64,000 nt of DNA, from the NCBI GenBank assembly GCA_905182995.1, contig CAJJDP010000120.1, positions 186,001 to 250,000 on the forward strand, in the 5' to 3' direction. Below the pieces are notes generated by a model that worked only from the letters and a program-made list of their open reading frames with translations, ran no database searches and was not told where the DNA came from. Position 1 is the stretch's first letter; every line of letters starts with the position of its first letter. The DNA is from Paramecium octaurelia (lineage: Eukaryota; Ciliophora; Oligohymenophorea; Peniculida; Parameciidae). Shown piece after piece: positions 13,105-25,713 of this stretch. The position numbers were made by a program, and so were the translations under genes.

Positions 13105-14934
13105 TCAATAGCGTGTAGATGTACCAAACATAATTTGATCTGCATAGGCTTTATATTGATTGACAAGCACAGAATGAAGGGAACATTGAATATTTTGAGC
13201 GGAATTGAAAAAGAACTTAAGTGGGTATTATTGAGTAGAAGAATCAAAAGTAAGCAACTTAGAAAAAGCCACAGTGAATGCAAGCTAAATTAAGATGAGA
13301 AAGACGATTTACTTTGAGCTTGGCAACATTATAAGATGGACGTCCAACATTATTTTATGGGTTGAGTGGGTCAATGATGACAAGGCTTTGTTATTGGCAA
13401 TAAGCAAAATTGTGAGGGTCAAATATTATAGTAGTTTCCTACTCAAAAACTTCAGGTTGATCAGGACAGATGGTTTTTCCTGCGTAATCTAATTCACAAC
13501 CATAGACATTCAGGAATTCAATAAGTAACGTACCTATTGTTGGCCAACTCTTATCCTGATTTTGATAGCTTTATAGAAACGACACGATCATCAATATCAA
13601 TCCATAAGAGCTTAAGCCTCCACTATAGGTATCAGAGAGATCACTCTTATGAAGAAATTGCTTCATAATAAGTGTCAACGGTTTGAGGGGTTCGTAATTT
13701 TTGATATACTTACGAATCAATTAAACACATTGCAAACCATTATGTTTAGTTTCTTGGATAGAGATATCAAGTCTTTTATTCATATATTACTTATTGCATT
13801 TTGCTCTGAGCACTGGAGTGGTCGATTATGTAACACATTTAGTTTCCTCAATAAATTTGCATTTCTTCAATTCAACTTCAATTCTTTGTAAAATGTCAGT
13901 CACGAACTTCTCATGTTGATTGGATATTTTAATCACCAGATCAATGTCTGAGTGTGGTAAACATAATTCTGTTGCATACGAACCATAGACATCAATTTGA
14001 GCTCCAGCATAAGTGGCACTTACAACAGCTGAAATTTCATCTATAAGTTTTTAGAATGCATTCTTATTTTTTTTATTGTATTAATCGATTTCAGAAACAA
14101 ACAATTTGATGTCTTAAGTTAGTTATTCCACTGTATCATAAGTAGGCAAATACTGAGTGCATTGACCCATTTCCAATTGATATTCATAGAATTTCATTTC
14201 CTTGCTTTAATCCTTTTATTGATTCTTATTCTTTTTGCTACTCAGAGGTATCAATCCATCAACTTATTCTGTTTGTGTGGCTGTAGTATTTTTAGGGTAT
14301 TCCATCTTAATACCCAACTGTTGCAGATACTGCTTATTATTTCTATATAACTTATCCAATTGATCTCGATCCTAAATATTCAAGGTCAGTGAGCATAGTT
14401 TCTATCCCTTTTATACTTATGGTATTTTTGGAGTCTAAGCAGTTTTCTTAGATTGCAATTCCTGTTGCTCTTCGACAAACAATTGATAGGGTCTCTATGC
14501 ACTAAAATTTTGGATCAAAATATCATTCACTTTCTTACTTTGTTCTGACAATTCTTAGACTTCCATATATATCTTGTTTTTATCTAATGTTTAACTCCAA
14601 TATTACTCAAAAATTGGCTGTTCTTATTTGCCAAAAGAGCTTAGTAATAAAATTTCGATTCAACCAAATTCAATATTATCTCGTCATGCACTATTGTGAT
14701 AAACACGTTATTAATACGTTCTTTTGAAATCTGGATCTCTTCCTTTTCCCATAATGACAACGCAAACTTTGTGACGTCTTCCATATGGCCCACTATTTCC
14801 CTTACTCTCTTCAAAATATAAACTAATGCTATCAATAGGTTCTAATCTTTCTATTGAGATAGAATATTCCTGAACAATATATTGTCTATAATTGGGAAAT
14901 GCTGTCGAATCTGCTTTAAAACATCTTAATTCAT
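13105..14934 (-). CDS. Non-canonical poly(A) polymerase / terminal nucleotidyltransferase (TRF4-like)
   Basis: A nucleotidyltransferase of 592 residues. The catalytic motif YGSYATELCLPHSDIDLVI carries the GS loop and two of the metal-binding Asp residues; the third is likely in KRLDISIQE. The PAP-associated region follows: LTLIMKQFLHKSDL, SGGLSSYGL and NNVGRPSYNV. TRF4/5 enzymes add short A tails to nuclear RNAs in TRAMP-like complexes, or U/A tails elsewhere; the tailing specificity here is unknown. Introns at 13285-13312 (28 nt) and 14584-14606 (23 nt) give an exact codon count. The N-terminal ~300 residues are extra, helical and Gln-rich. Confidence 0.9.
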
Positions 14935-14979
14935 TCCAACAAAAACGAATATTTAATAAATACTTTTAATTTAAATAAA
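14935..14979. promoter_or_regulatory. 45-bp divergent promoter between TRF4-like paralogues
   Basis: The only DNA between two start codons facing away from each other. It is A/T rich and contains no obvious motif beyond T- and A-runs. Both genes must be transcribed from within this interval or from inside the neighbouring 5' ends. Confidence 0.6.
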
Positions 14980-16083
14980 ATGTCCAAAATGTTTCATACA
15001 ATGGCTGATCTCTCGGATCTAGATGCCATTACTAAATCCAACAAGGAGCGACTTCGTTTACTTAACATTCTTCCTAAAGAACAAAAGGCAGAAATCGAAG
15101 TTTAAACAGATGTTTAAACTGAAAAAATTGTTTAAATACTTCCCAAAGAAGATTCACTCACTTTACTTAATCTAAGCATCAATAAGTACATCCAAGAAGT
15201 AGATCAATACAACAAATAACACCAACAAAATCTAGAAGAACTAATCAATAAAATTAAAGCCACAGTCAGGAGAGTCCTAAATCAAGAAGCATATGTTTAT
15301 GGATCCTTTGCAACTGAACTCTCCCTCCCTAACAGTGACATAGATATTGTGATCATGACTGCATAAACCATGTACATTGTTGATCAAATGAAGAAATTGG
15401 AAATTGAATTTTCAAAAACCAAATTCATAGAAGAAACTAAGTGCATTCTATTCACTGCTATCCCTGTACTCAAATTGAAGTCTGTCAGCTACTATTTTAA
15501 CAAAAGAATTGATATTTCATTTCAGGAACCCAGACACAATGGTATCCAATGTGTTTCATTAATTAAATCCTACCTCAACTACTTGCCAGAACTGAGACCC
15601 TTGACCATGGTATTAAAGCAATTTCTATCTCAATCGTCTCTCCTAGACCCATACCAAGGAGGATTAAGTAGTTATGGACTGAATTTGATGATCATTTCCT
15701 TTTTGCAATCTCGCACTGGCCAATAACTTTCCTTGGGTTAATGCTTAGTCGAATTTCTGTACCTCTATGGATGTGAAATGGACTACATTGCTAAGACCAT
15801 TTACGTTTTCCTACCTGACCAACAGATTTCAGCTTATCCCATCTATTTTAATCCATAAAATGCAGTTAATCAAATTCCAACTCTATTGATATAAGATCCT
15901 CTAAATGAAAAGCATAATGTTGGAAGACCTACCTATAATATCTAAGCTATCAAATTCATTTTTGCTGTTGGATTTATGAAGGCTTTAAATTATTAATCAG
16001 ATCAGATTGATGATTTTTTATCATGTGGAAAGGATGTTCAATTAAAATTAGAGTCTCATATACATAATTTCTATTAACAATGA
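14980..16083 (+). CDS. Non-canonical poly(A) polymerase (TRF4-like), short paralogue
   Basis: An intronless frame of 367 residues, paralogous to the gene on the other side of the 45-bp promoter. Matching blocks are YGSFATELSLPNSDIDIVI, KKLEIEFSKTKFIEETKC, LTMVLKQFLSQSSL, GGLSSYGLNLM and HNVGRPTYN. Catalytic Asp residues are present in SDIDI and in KRIDISFQE, so activity is likely. It lacks most of the long N-terminal region of its neighbour and keeps only about 100 residues before the catalytic motif. It probably tails RNA; substrate is unknown. The start MSKMFHTMADL is the first ATG after the upstream gap. Confidence 0.9.
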
Positions 16084-16494
16084 TTTTGAGTATATAATAT
16101 ATAATCGATCAATGATTAAATGTTAATAATTTTTTAATTAATCAATATATGCTTTTAGAGTCTGTCTATATTGTTATGATGGCCCTAAATTAAGTTTTAT
16201 TAATAATTATGTTTGTATTGAAAGTTAATTAAAAATATCATATAATAGTTTTTAAGTTAATATAATGGTTATTAAATAAAGAGATGCTAATAAAATAGCC
16301 AATCAAGAAATTTAACCTTTTTAATTTCCATAATTATAATCTTTAATTTAATTTGATTTAAATTTCGATTGATTATTTTACCAGGTATCTAAACACTTAA
16401 TTCTATATAATTTATCATTGAACTCATTCATGATAAAATTAAAATAAATCTAAAAACTTAATTAAAAAATTAATCAATAATTTCTAAATAAATT
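16084..16494. other. Convergent intergenic spacer
   Basis: About 410 bp of A/T-rich DNA between two convergent genes. No frame with coding character was seen. Confidence 0.55.
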
Positions 16495-19138
16495 TCAATT
16501 CTCGATTTGCATATATTTCTTATAATTTGAAGGCATTTCTTCTATAAAGGATTAGCACTCCTTTGATTTTAATAAGGTTTTGCACTCTTAATTGACATGA
16601 CTAAACTTCTTGGCATAAAACAATATTTTTCCTAACCAAATCTTAAGATTCAATCTATTGGCACACAATAACAATTAATAAATTATTTATATAAAATTGG
16701 GGCTCTTGAACATGACTTCTTATATTCTGGATAAGAATTCAAAACTGGCCTAATCTTGCAATAACTAGTTAATCAAAGGAATTATATACTTCATTGAATA
16801 ACACTTCATCTGCAACTAATTTCAAATAAACTTCAACTGATTATAAATCTCTTTACAAACACATAAATGGCCATAATTATTCGTATTGCTCCTTTAATTT
16901 AATGATATTGTTCTAATCTACGATAAACATTTCCTTTATATCTTAAGGCAAGACTTCTAGTTTTAAAAGTAAAGATATTTGATATTGCAATTGTGAAAAT
17001 TTGATTTTAGGATTTAATTACCAAATGGTAATTGCAACCTTTTTGAGTAAATGCTTATAAATATCCTCAGGGCAATTACCATTGTGAACTAAGACATTTG
17101 CAAAGTAATAAGGACTTTCCATCAAATCTACGATAAGAATAAGCTAAGAAATTAGATCATAAATATTTACGTCTCTTTATAAGAAATCCTTGTATTATTC
17201 AAATTGTTAGAGATCTCTCAGAAAACTCTATCCAATTGAGGCAAAGAAGGAGTCAACTTTCCCATAGATGATTCCTAATTGCATTGAAATCATATATTGA
17301 TCATAGGAAAGAGTGGAAGGATTCAAGACATTGGTGAAATATCCATTAAAGGAATGGTAGGTTTCCTCGGATAGTTACTGGCATTTAATAGAGACATATT
17401 TGAGATAATTCAAATTCATCAAAGGCATTTCAAATTGAATTCTGAGTATATTTAACAATATATTCTATCTTTCATCTTCGTCAACAAAGCCTAAATTCTT
17501 CATGACCGAATCCATATTTTAATTACTAAAATCATCTTTTAATAATGAAATTACAACCAAACTTATCAATTTGGTAATGAGAGAATTGACGTCAACATTT
17601 TTCTTTTTTGATTGTCTGTCATGGATTCTTTTATTTTGAGAGACCCTTAAACAATAGATATAGGTAAATAAGATTTTTTTTTAAATCTCTTGAAGCTTAA
17701 GTAATTAGAGAATAAATTCAACGGATATATTTCCCAGCAATTACTAAGTGAATATTGTTCCCATATTCAGAGCAAACCAATCCAAAATGCTAATTTCATT
17801 TTCTAATTTCATATATTGTAATACATTTATTCGAATCATACGTTTCTCGATTCTCTAAGTTCAATAATACTCCAAAAAATGTACTAAGAATTGATTCTAT
17901 TTGTTGATCTTCATTGATAATTTATTTCAATGCATTTAAATTGTAAAACAGTGGATATGTAATTGCATAGATGTCAATCAAGCTTGCTAGCAATTTATTT
18001 AAAAAAGGATTTTCATGTGAATTTATTACTTTTTCAAGATATTAAATATTAACTCCGAACTCCTCCGATTTCAATAGTTCTTCCTATACGCTTGAATTAG
18101 AGGTTGCTTCTATTAATAAACTATGTAGAGGTGAAAAAGTGTCAATATAATACAGTTGGTCTTGGCTCAACTATCCTCCTAAATAGAATGTATTTTTGAA
18201 TAATATTTTCCCCATTTACAACAAATGTTCATGAGTCTAAAACAATTGATTACTTTTAAAGAATTCAAACAAATCTTTCTAAACAGAAGCTTAAAATATT
18301 GAAATATATCTGCTGAGTAATTCAAAGATGCTACAATCACAACTATTGAGAACTTTACAGTCTTTTATGGCCTTAGTATAATAAAGATCCTTGCAATCAT
18401 GCTAAAAGTCGAAATTAAATTAATTGGATCCTATTTTCTCAAGCATTACTATTGCTACTAGATTTCTCAAATTTGGATGTTTAGCCAATAGTTTGTTTAA
18501 GTAATCTAGGATGCACATTAAATAGCAGTTAAGTGAAACTATTTTTTGAGGATTCAATAACTCTTGCAACGCATTTTCTACTTCATGTAACAAATGGAGA
18601 AAAGAACATTAAACAAATATTAAAAATTCCATTGTAGCCACTCCAAATTAAATATTAGGTTGCTTTTTGGTTACTCTCTATGATGCCAACTTCTGAATAA
18701 TTAGTTCTTGAACTGATCGCAGTGAATTTCTATATATTTATTATTTCTTTTACTTTTCAACATATTAGGCAACTAGTCTTATTTCTAATAATTAATTAAT
18801 TTATTTATTTATGATGGATAATTATCCAATAAAATCCACTTTGGATATTTCCTCATCTACTTTTTTTAAGTCAAAGAAATCCTGTGCTGCATTCAATAGG
18901 ATTTCCATAAATTCTTCATTATTTATAAGAGATTTATTCAGCTTGGATAATGATAGACTATTACTTCTTCTACCTATTGGCCTCCGAAGTGAGAATCAAT
19001 TCTCTCAAACAGGCCTTTAAATTTTTCTGCTATCTTTTAACTAATGGGTCTGTTCTTTTTCTTTTGGATGTAGAAAATACCGCTCAATGCTAAAATTGCT
19101 GTCAGACCTAAAAACTTATATTTATTCTTTAATTCCAT
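16495..19138 (-). CDS. Large helical protein with N-terminal membrane anchor
   Basis: I do not recognise the family. The start MELKNKYKFLGLTAIL opens one hydrophobic segment followed by KKKNR, a signal-anchor layout with the bulk in the cytosol. About 800 residues of leucine-rich amphipathic helices follow (NEEFMEILLNAAQDFFDL, QSFLRDLQQFEQYKDF and others), reading like an ARM/HEAT-type solenoid. A 25-nt intron near 16740-16765 joins FNE to LLQDQASFEFLSRIQ, and others are needed near 17830 and 18960. An in-frame ATG at 19264 would add 42 residues; I prefer 19138 because it puts the anchor at the N-terminus. No catalytic motif was seen. Confidence 0.62.
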
Positions 19139-19329
19139 AATTATATAATTAAATAATTGTGTATCAAAATCTCTCTTTGCATTATTTTTTATTCTCCAAT
19201 TTATTTTTGAGTTTTGTTCGTCAAATATGATTTTATCTACACTATAAATATTTAAATAGGTCAAGTATTATTTCAATATAGTAATGAATTATATATATAT
19301 TATTTTTAATATATAAATTATTTTAATTA

Positions 19330-20121
19330 ATGGCATACGTCTTTACCTTTTCACCTTCACAATAAATCTATATTGGATCAATAAACGATGCTTCCAATTT
19401 AAATTTCTTGGAGTAAAAACAAATCAAACATATCATTAATTGTAAGGCTTATGAAATTAAATAGTTTTGGTACTTCTGAATGCCCAAATGTCTATGAGTT
19501 CAAACAAAAATTTAATTACTTGAAGTTAAACATCTAAGAACATGGTGAAATCCTGCCTAACTAAACCCTACAATGGTTTTAGCAAAATAAAGATGGAAAT
19601 GTCTTGATCCACAGCCAATTTGGAATTAATAGAGCTCCAGCTCTAATTGCATCTGTAGTTTAAAAAATCACTTAAAGCAATTTAAACGAAATTCTACAAA
19701 CTATCTCATTCAAAAAGCCAGACATTAAGATTTCAAGTAAGATCTAGGAAGAATAGGAACTAATTTAGTTAGATCAGTATTTCTAATAGATCTCAGCTCA
19801 ACTTAAACCTTAAATCAGAACTTAGAAAGACTGTGCTTTTAAATGTATCAAGTGTAGAACCGATGTATTTGTGTCAGCAGTTTTGGTACATGGAATAAGT
19901 AATAATAAATTTGATGTCATTTAGAGCCTGAATGCAATCATTATTTCATTGAAAGACCTCACTTCATCGAAGAATATGAATAAGATGGTAAAATATCTTG
20001 CTAAAAATGTAATTAAAGGGTAGGCGACTTTAAATATATCGGATCAAAATGTAATTGTGGAGAATACATATGTCCTGCTTATATGTACAATAAATCGAAA
20101 GTAGACAAGAAAATAATATGA
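19330..20121 (+). CDS. YVH1-like: YVH1/DUSP12-type protein with Cys-to-Ser substitution in the phosphatase motif
   Basis: The N-terminus (QQIYIGSINDASNLNFLE, then IKHIIN) and the C-terminal Cys-rich domain (CIKCRTDVFVSAVLVHG ... CNHYFIERPHF ... CQKCNQRVGDF ... CNCGEYICPAYMYNKSK) match the YVH1/DUSP12 family, which acts in late 60S ribosome maturation through its zinc-binding domain. The phosphatase loop reads HSQFGINRAPA: the nucleophilic Cys is Ser, so catalysis is not expected. An intron of 26 nt near 19900 fits. A frame change near 19450 is not explained by any canonical intron, so the gene may be decaying or contain an indel. Confidence 0.78.
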
Positions 20122-20327
20122 GTAAAATAAAAACATTCGATATTAATTCAATTTCTTCTATGTTTATATTAAATAGATAATAATTCTTTAATAATGCTTT
20201 ATTATTCTGTTTTTTTCTTATATTTATAATAATCAAATGAAAATAATATAATATTTTATAATAGCACTTCTAGATTTTGAAATATGAAATATATTTATAT
20301 TTATAAATGTAATTTCAAAACCTATGA

Positions 20328-21478
20328 TCATTAGAAGAATTTTCGCACAAAATCTATACATTTATTTGGAACATTGTAAATTGGATTCTAAAAGTTTTTA
20401 TCTGCCAGAGAATAGCCACTTAATCCATAGCATGTATGATAAGTATCAGGGTTCTTACTTGGTTTATCAAATATTCCTCCTGCTGGGTTTTGACACATAT
20501 GAATGTATGTCTTTAATTCTTATACGTCCATTAACTACTCATTGACATAACCAGACAACATGAGCAAATTGAATATAGCACCTTGCCAAAATGAATAACA
20601 GGAATCCACAACTTTATTTGTCCTACCGTTGAAACCTCCTTCATTTTCCATTTATCTATTCACTAACCAATTCAATAGTTTCTCTTAATCTATGTAATGT
20701 GCTTTGCCCATACACACTAAAGCAGCGTATCCACAATAAGCATATCCTCCATGAGCTTCAGAATACCTAACAGCTCCAATTCCTCCTTCATAAGTTTGAC
20801 ATGATGCAATATACTCAGCACAACCATCCAATAACTTGGGACTAATATATTCGCAAATATTGATACTCTAATTTAAGAATGACCACCATTATCACAACTA
20901 TATATACAGCCCTCATGTCTGCTTCTCCATTGATATGCATTAAATACGATCCTTTTTCCTTTGGATCCTGGATCGACCAGAAGAACTTTTCCAATCCCTA
21001 TCTATCAATCAATCCTAAAGAGGCTGGAGATCCAAGAATGAATAAGCCTAAAGTATGAATTATTTATACTTAGCAAAGAGGAATATGTAGGTGCCAAATG
21101 TTCAAATTAATAGGGACCTCCTCCAAAGCCTCCAATTTTGCATTACTGCAAATATTAGAGAATTTTGTCTTCATATTTTGATACATCTTCTTATAAGATA
21201 CTCAAAGCATTTAGTGGCCAATATATACACCAAGGTTACCCAACATCCAAATAAAGAATAGAGTAACCAATGTTTAATAGTCTCTTTGTACAATATTTTA
21301 TATGTTGATCTGCTAATAATTCTAGTTTATCGAGTGGCTCATATTCCTTGTAGTATTTATTCTCGAGCAAATCTTGGGGGACTTCTTCTGACTCCACATA
21401 TTAGTATTATTTTCTGATTTAAGCAACTGCAGAGTGTACAAGATTTTATTCAATTTAAGTACGATTCAGCTATTTCAT
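20328..21478 (-). CDS. FNTB: Protein farnesyltransferase beta subunit
   Basis: The catalytic subunit that attaches farnesyl to CaaX-box Cys residues, working with the alpha subunit. It has 367 residues after two introns (22 and 25 nt, TAG). The alpha-alpha barrel repeats show the family pattern GGFGGG, EGGIGA, GGYAYCGYAAL and EGGFNG. The zinc ligands are visible: Asp and Cys in VVDSCYSFW and His in DTYHTCYGLSGYS. The HINGEADMRA segment matches the HxGGExDxR block. The C-terminus is close to the last barrel helix. It is divergent from the CS-domain gene, with 44 bp between start codons. Confidence 0.95.
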
Positions 21479-21522
21479 TTAATATAGAAATTTCTTAATT
21501 ATTAAAATACACGTAATTTAAT
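21479..21522. promoter_or_regulatory. 44-bp divergent promoter (FNTB / CS-domain gene)
   Basis: The only sequence between two divergent start codons. It is A/T rich with no recognisable element. Confidence 0.6.
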
Positions 21523-22514
21523 ATGCTTTTTCTTACATTCTTGATTAGTGTTTCTGTAGCTTCCCAAGACTTACTCAAGAAATGCTATTTAGAACAATTC
21601 ACCATTGGTGATCCTGAAGGTAATAATCATTTCAGAATTCCTAGTTAAAATTTAGATCTACTTCGAGGATCATGTAATAAAGAATCATCAGATCGAGTAT
21701 GAATGTTTGGAATTTATCATTTCAAGAGGATATTATAAAGTTGCACTGAGTCTTTATGAGAATTATTTCCTCTTGAATCACATTGACATTACTGATAGAA
21801 TTGTGTATTGTTCTTTAATTTATTTAGCGCATTCCTAAAGAATGATAAGTATCTCAACTAGAGAGAAATGTAAACTCTATTCAAATTGGCTATGGCAAAG
21901 AGCAATCAAGTCTAAGTTGTCTAACCTGTTGTGTAATGGGCTCAATCAAAAAACGCTACATTTATCAACATCAAGTTCTCTCACAGACAAGATGCCCCTG
22001 CTTGTTTGAATGCAAAGTTGGAGGTAGTCGAAATAAAGAATGATTCTCTCTTGATTGAAGCATTTGGAATAGTTTCACATATTCCATTCAAATATAGATA
22101 TGCCATCAAATTGTATAAACCAATCGACCCGGCTACTAGTTATGAAAAAGTTGAGTCTGTAGGAACTATGTATGTGAATCTCACAAAGATAGAACCAGGT
22201 AATATCTTCTTAATATTCATTTAGTCTTGTGGTTAAGATTGACTGAAGAAGATTACAAAACTCCAATTTGGTGGGACTTGAAGGATAATTTCAGAAAAGA
22301 TATGGAAGAATTTGCCCAAATGCTTGAAAAGGAAAGCGAAAGGAAAGAAAGAAATGCAGATAAATAAGCAAAAAAAAATTAGAAAAAAAGGGATTAAGAT
22401 AAGCAAAAATAAACTTCTCTAAAAGCTTAAGAGGCAAAACGGTAATTAGAATATGAACACAATTAATGCTATAAACCAGGAAAATGTGAAATAGGATGGT
22501 ATTAAAGACAATGA
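21523..22514 (+). CDS. Secretory-pathway CS (p23-like) domain protein
   Basis: The protein starts with a probable signal peptide (MLFLTFLISVSVASQ), so it is likely in the ER lumen or secreted. A helical region with an ear-like repeat (YYKVALSLYENYFLL) follows, then a CS domain: VQPVVQWAQSKNATF, FINIKFSHRQD and AIKLYKPIDPA, with a closing LRLTEEDYKTPIWWDLKDNF like the HACD3/p23 tail. The C-terminus is a Lys/Gln-rich coil ending GKCEIGWYQRQ. Three introns (25, 23 and 26 nt) leave exactly 306 codons. CS domains usually act with Hsp90; a luminal partner would be an Hsp90B/Grp94-type chaperone, which is inference only. Confidence 0.72.
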
Positions 22515-22960
22515 TTGTTTATAATGATTATTATTCAATTCCCTAATTATTATTTTACATTTTCTACTGCTCTTTTGAAACATTAAAATATTTCTTAATT
22601 CTTTCTTCCTTCACTTATTGACAATCACAAGTTAATAAATTCTTCATGTAAGTAGGAATAACTTAAATTTACTTATATTAAATATCATTGAGACACATTG
22701 AAGGTATAAATTACTTTTCATAATTTATCCTTTATTACTAGATGATATTATATATCAAGTAAAGATTTGTATGTAATATTAATAATAATAAGTTGAAAGA
22801 CTTCCAATTGATGAAAGATATTTATGTTGTCATAGATTAATTTATTTCATTTATGTTTGGTTAAATTTCATTTGAAATTTTCACTCTTAAATAATATTGT
22901 AATTTTAACTAATTAAAATTAGATATCTTTAGTATAAAAAAATCTTTAAGATTTTATTGT
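22515..22960. other. Convergent intergenic spacer
   Basis: About 445 bp between two convergent genes. It is very A/T rich with no coding frame recognised. Confidence 0.55.
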
Positions 22961-25249
22961 TCAATTTAATTATAAAATATTTTCCACATTCTTTCTATCA
23001 TAAGTCGATTCTCTTTTATTTCTTAGTTTTCCTCTTAAGATTTTACTATGGAGGTACTAATTAAATAGCGAAGTGTCTTCCCTTTGTTTAGGTAAAGTAG
23101 GTAAGACAAAACTGGCTTCTTCTGTTAGTTAATATCTGCAATCAACACTTCTACTAATAGGAACTTGAGAATTAGATGTGCTAATGTTAGTACTTTTATT
23201 AGTTACAGTTTGATTAGTACTAAATTAATTTCTGATTGAAGTCTGGGGGGCTTCATTAGATTGTGTATAAACCTTTAGTTTAATTGATGGTAGTTCTAAG
23301 GTATTTTTTAGTTTAAGATGTTATGAAATAAGTGATTATTTCTATATGAATTAGGATTTTCCCCTTTTGGATGACTATTTTTTGGATACTACCAAATCGA
23401 TTATTTGGATTTAATTATATTCATTGGTATCAATCTCTGCTACTTCATGTTCTGGTATGGATAAATGACAAAGTCCTCCATTTACGCTGGTAATAAGATC
23501 ATCTTTTAGATAATAGATAAAATCTATTTAAACATGAAAATTGATTGTATAAATGCAAAACCCATTGGCAGTCCAAATTTTCATTTGTTATAAAGAGTTG
23601 CTAATAATATAAGTTTTGTTGCTGGTGATCTATAGGATATCGTTTTCATGTCCAGAACTAGTTTCATAAGCAGTTAGATTTGAATTAAAAACGAATAACT
23701 CATTGGATATTGCAATCGCTAGTTATTTAGAGTGGGTCAAATGAATAGGTCCTAAGTTAAATAGTTTAAATGATTTAATCAATTATGTTTTATTGGAATG
23801 AATTTGAACAAAATTTATGACATTATCAATACTATTGATAACTAATTGATCATTAAAATGAAAAATATTCTAAATAGCAGCTTTGTTATAATTTATACGG
23901 GTGTAAATGATAGTAAAATTTTCAAAAGGGACACATAATACAGCTCCTTTTGAACAACCCAAAATAAAAAATAAAGATTAATCTGCATTGTTAATCATCT
24001 TGGAGATTTTGATCTGATCATTAGAATCAATAGTTAATTCAACATCATATAGAGGAGGAGATATAGTAGCAATTTGAACAAATGTAATTTCTTAATTGAT
24101 TTTGTCTCCATTTATGGTCCGAATTTTGTCAAAACTGAAAACTTCCGTTTATTAATTATTAACACATTTGGCTAAAGTTTAATTTGATAAATGAAAGTAG
24201 CATGTGTTTGGGTGATTTGGACTATCGATTATTTAGAGAACTTAATATACTGTTTTGGAAGGAAATATGACTCTTTAGGTTATATTAGAGTAGAGGAGGT
24301 GATTTTTAAAAGCAATACATTAGTTAGATACTGCACATACGGATGAATTATGTAAATAATAGGCTTACAATATATGGTTTAAATCACAAATAAATAATTC
24401 ATCAGCTGATTGCAGAAAGTATTTAGAGTAATTGATGAATTTGAAATATTATATCTACAGTTGATAGATAGGGTACGATTGGCAAGGTAAGAGATTACTC
24501 AATTTCCAAACTTTAATAATAAGATCATTTGCAACAGTGAATAATTCGTCTTTATGAACTGTCATGCTCACTATCGAACCCTCATGAGCATGCTCGTAGT
24601 AATGTTAAAGTATACCATTGAGATCGTAACACCAAAGAGTACCATAGACATCTCCCATATATAATAGATCATTGATATAATAGAAATCTGAAATCGTTAT
24701 ACCTAATTAAATTGATCCTACATGTTAGATAGTTCTCATATCATAAATTGTGATGTTTTGAGAATTGTATAGGATATAAAAGTAATCCTATTATTTGCAT
24801 TATCTATTCCATTCCAGAGATCCAGGCAGCTCTTAATATTTAACAATTTTAAATCTTTCTTTCATCTCGACTTAGAAAGTACTTACTGATTTGAATTATA
24901 CCATAACAAATGTGTTTAAGTGATCTAAGAATAACAGGTTGGTGAATTATTTGCATTCCAATTGTACTTTATTAACTATTTAAAATTCAAAATTAAGAAA
25001 GTAAATAAACCAATCTTAGCACAATAAGAAGTATAACCTCTATTTTTTGGACATTGAAATATCAAATATACGATAGGATTTTTTTTTGCACCAGATAATT
25101 TATCTGATTATTTTTTCTTCCAAATAATGGTATTTAAAAAGAATTTTCTTTTTGTGATATATTAAGCAACAATGATCCCAAGTACTCATACAGAAAACTT
25201 AAACTGCATAGGTCTCCATCATTCTTTTTGAAATACAACCTAAGGTCAT
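22961..25249 (-). CDS. WD40-like beta-propeller protein with Ser/Thr-rich tail
   Basis: About 760 residues. After an N-terminal region of roughly 200 residues (MTLGCISKRMMETY), the central part reads as weakly conserved propeller blades: NITIYDMRTIQHVGSIQ, NDLLYMGDVYGTLWCYDL, HEGSIVSMTVHKDELFT, NDLIIKVWKLSN, NSLQQMKIWTANGF. The C-terminus is low complexity, Ser/Thr/Asn-rich (NKSTNISTSNSQVPISRS), ending ENILQLN. The span is an exact multiple of three, so introns are absent or in multiples of three; one frame change near 23250 is not settled. Such propellers are scaffolds; no partner can be named. Confidence 0.68.
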
Positions 25250-25494
25250 TACCTAATTCATAAATTTCGAAAATATATTATAATTTTTAAATGCTCTATA
25301 TAAAGATATTATAATATTTTAATTATATACCATTTTTCATCTATAGGATAAAGATGTAGTAAAATGGAAAAGGAAAACCTTCGATTCGATATACTACAAT
25401 ACATAATAATGATATTTAATATTGAATATATAATATCCATTTATTTATAATTTATTACATTTAATTGCTCTTTATTAACCAAATAATTTTGACA

Positions 25495-25713
25495 ATGCAA
25501 TATTTACAATATATTGCATTTTTTCAACTTTATTACGACATATTATAATCATCTCTTGCTGAATTTATCAAAGCTGCTTTCGAAGTTGAAGTTCAAAGAA
25601 ATCTATCTAGAAGCAATTTTTCAGCCAGAAGAATTTTGCTTAATTAATTTTCTGAGATCAGGCCTCAATTTATTCACATATTTATATATTTTAATATGAT
25701 GCTTCAAAAATGA
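25495..25713 (+). CDS. Short hypothetical protein
   Basis: A 72-residue frame beginning MQYLQYIAFFQLYYD, with coding-like composition (EFIKAAFEVEVQRNLSRS) and TAA read as Gln twice. No motif is recognised. It could be a real small gene or a fragment of a lost one. About 245 bp of plain A/T-rich spacer separates it from the propeller gene. Confidence 0.4.

Noticed and set aside
20324-20545. A 73-codon plus-strand frame (MIIRRIFAQNLYIYLEH...)
   Set aside because: It is antisense to the conserved C-terminus of farnesyltransferase beta.
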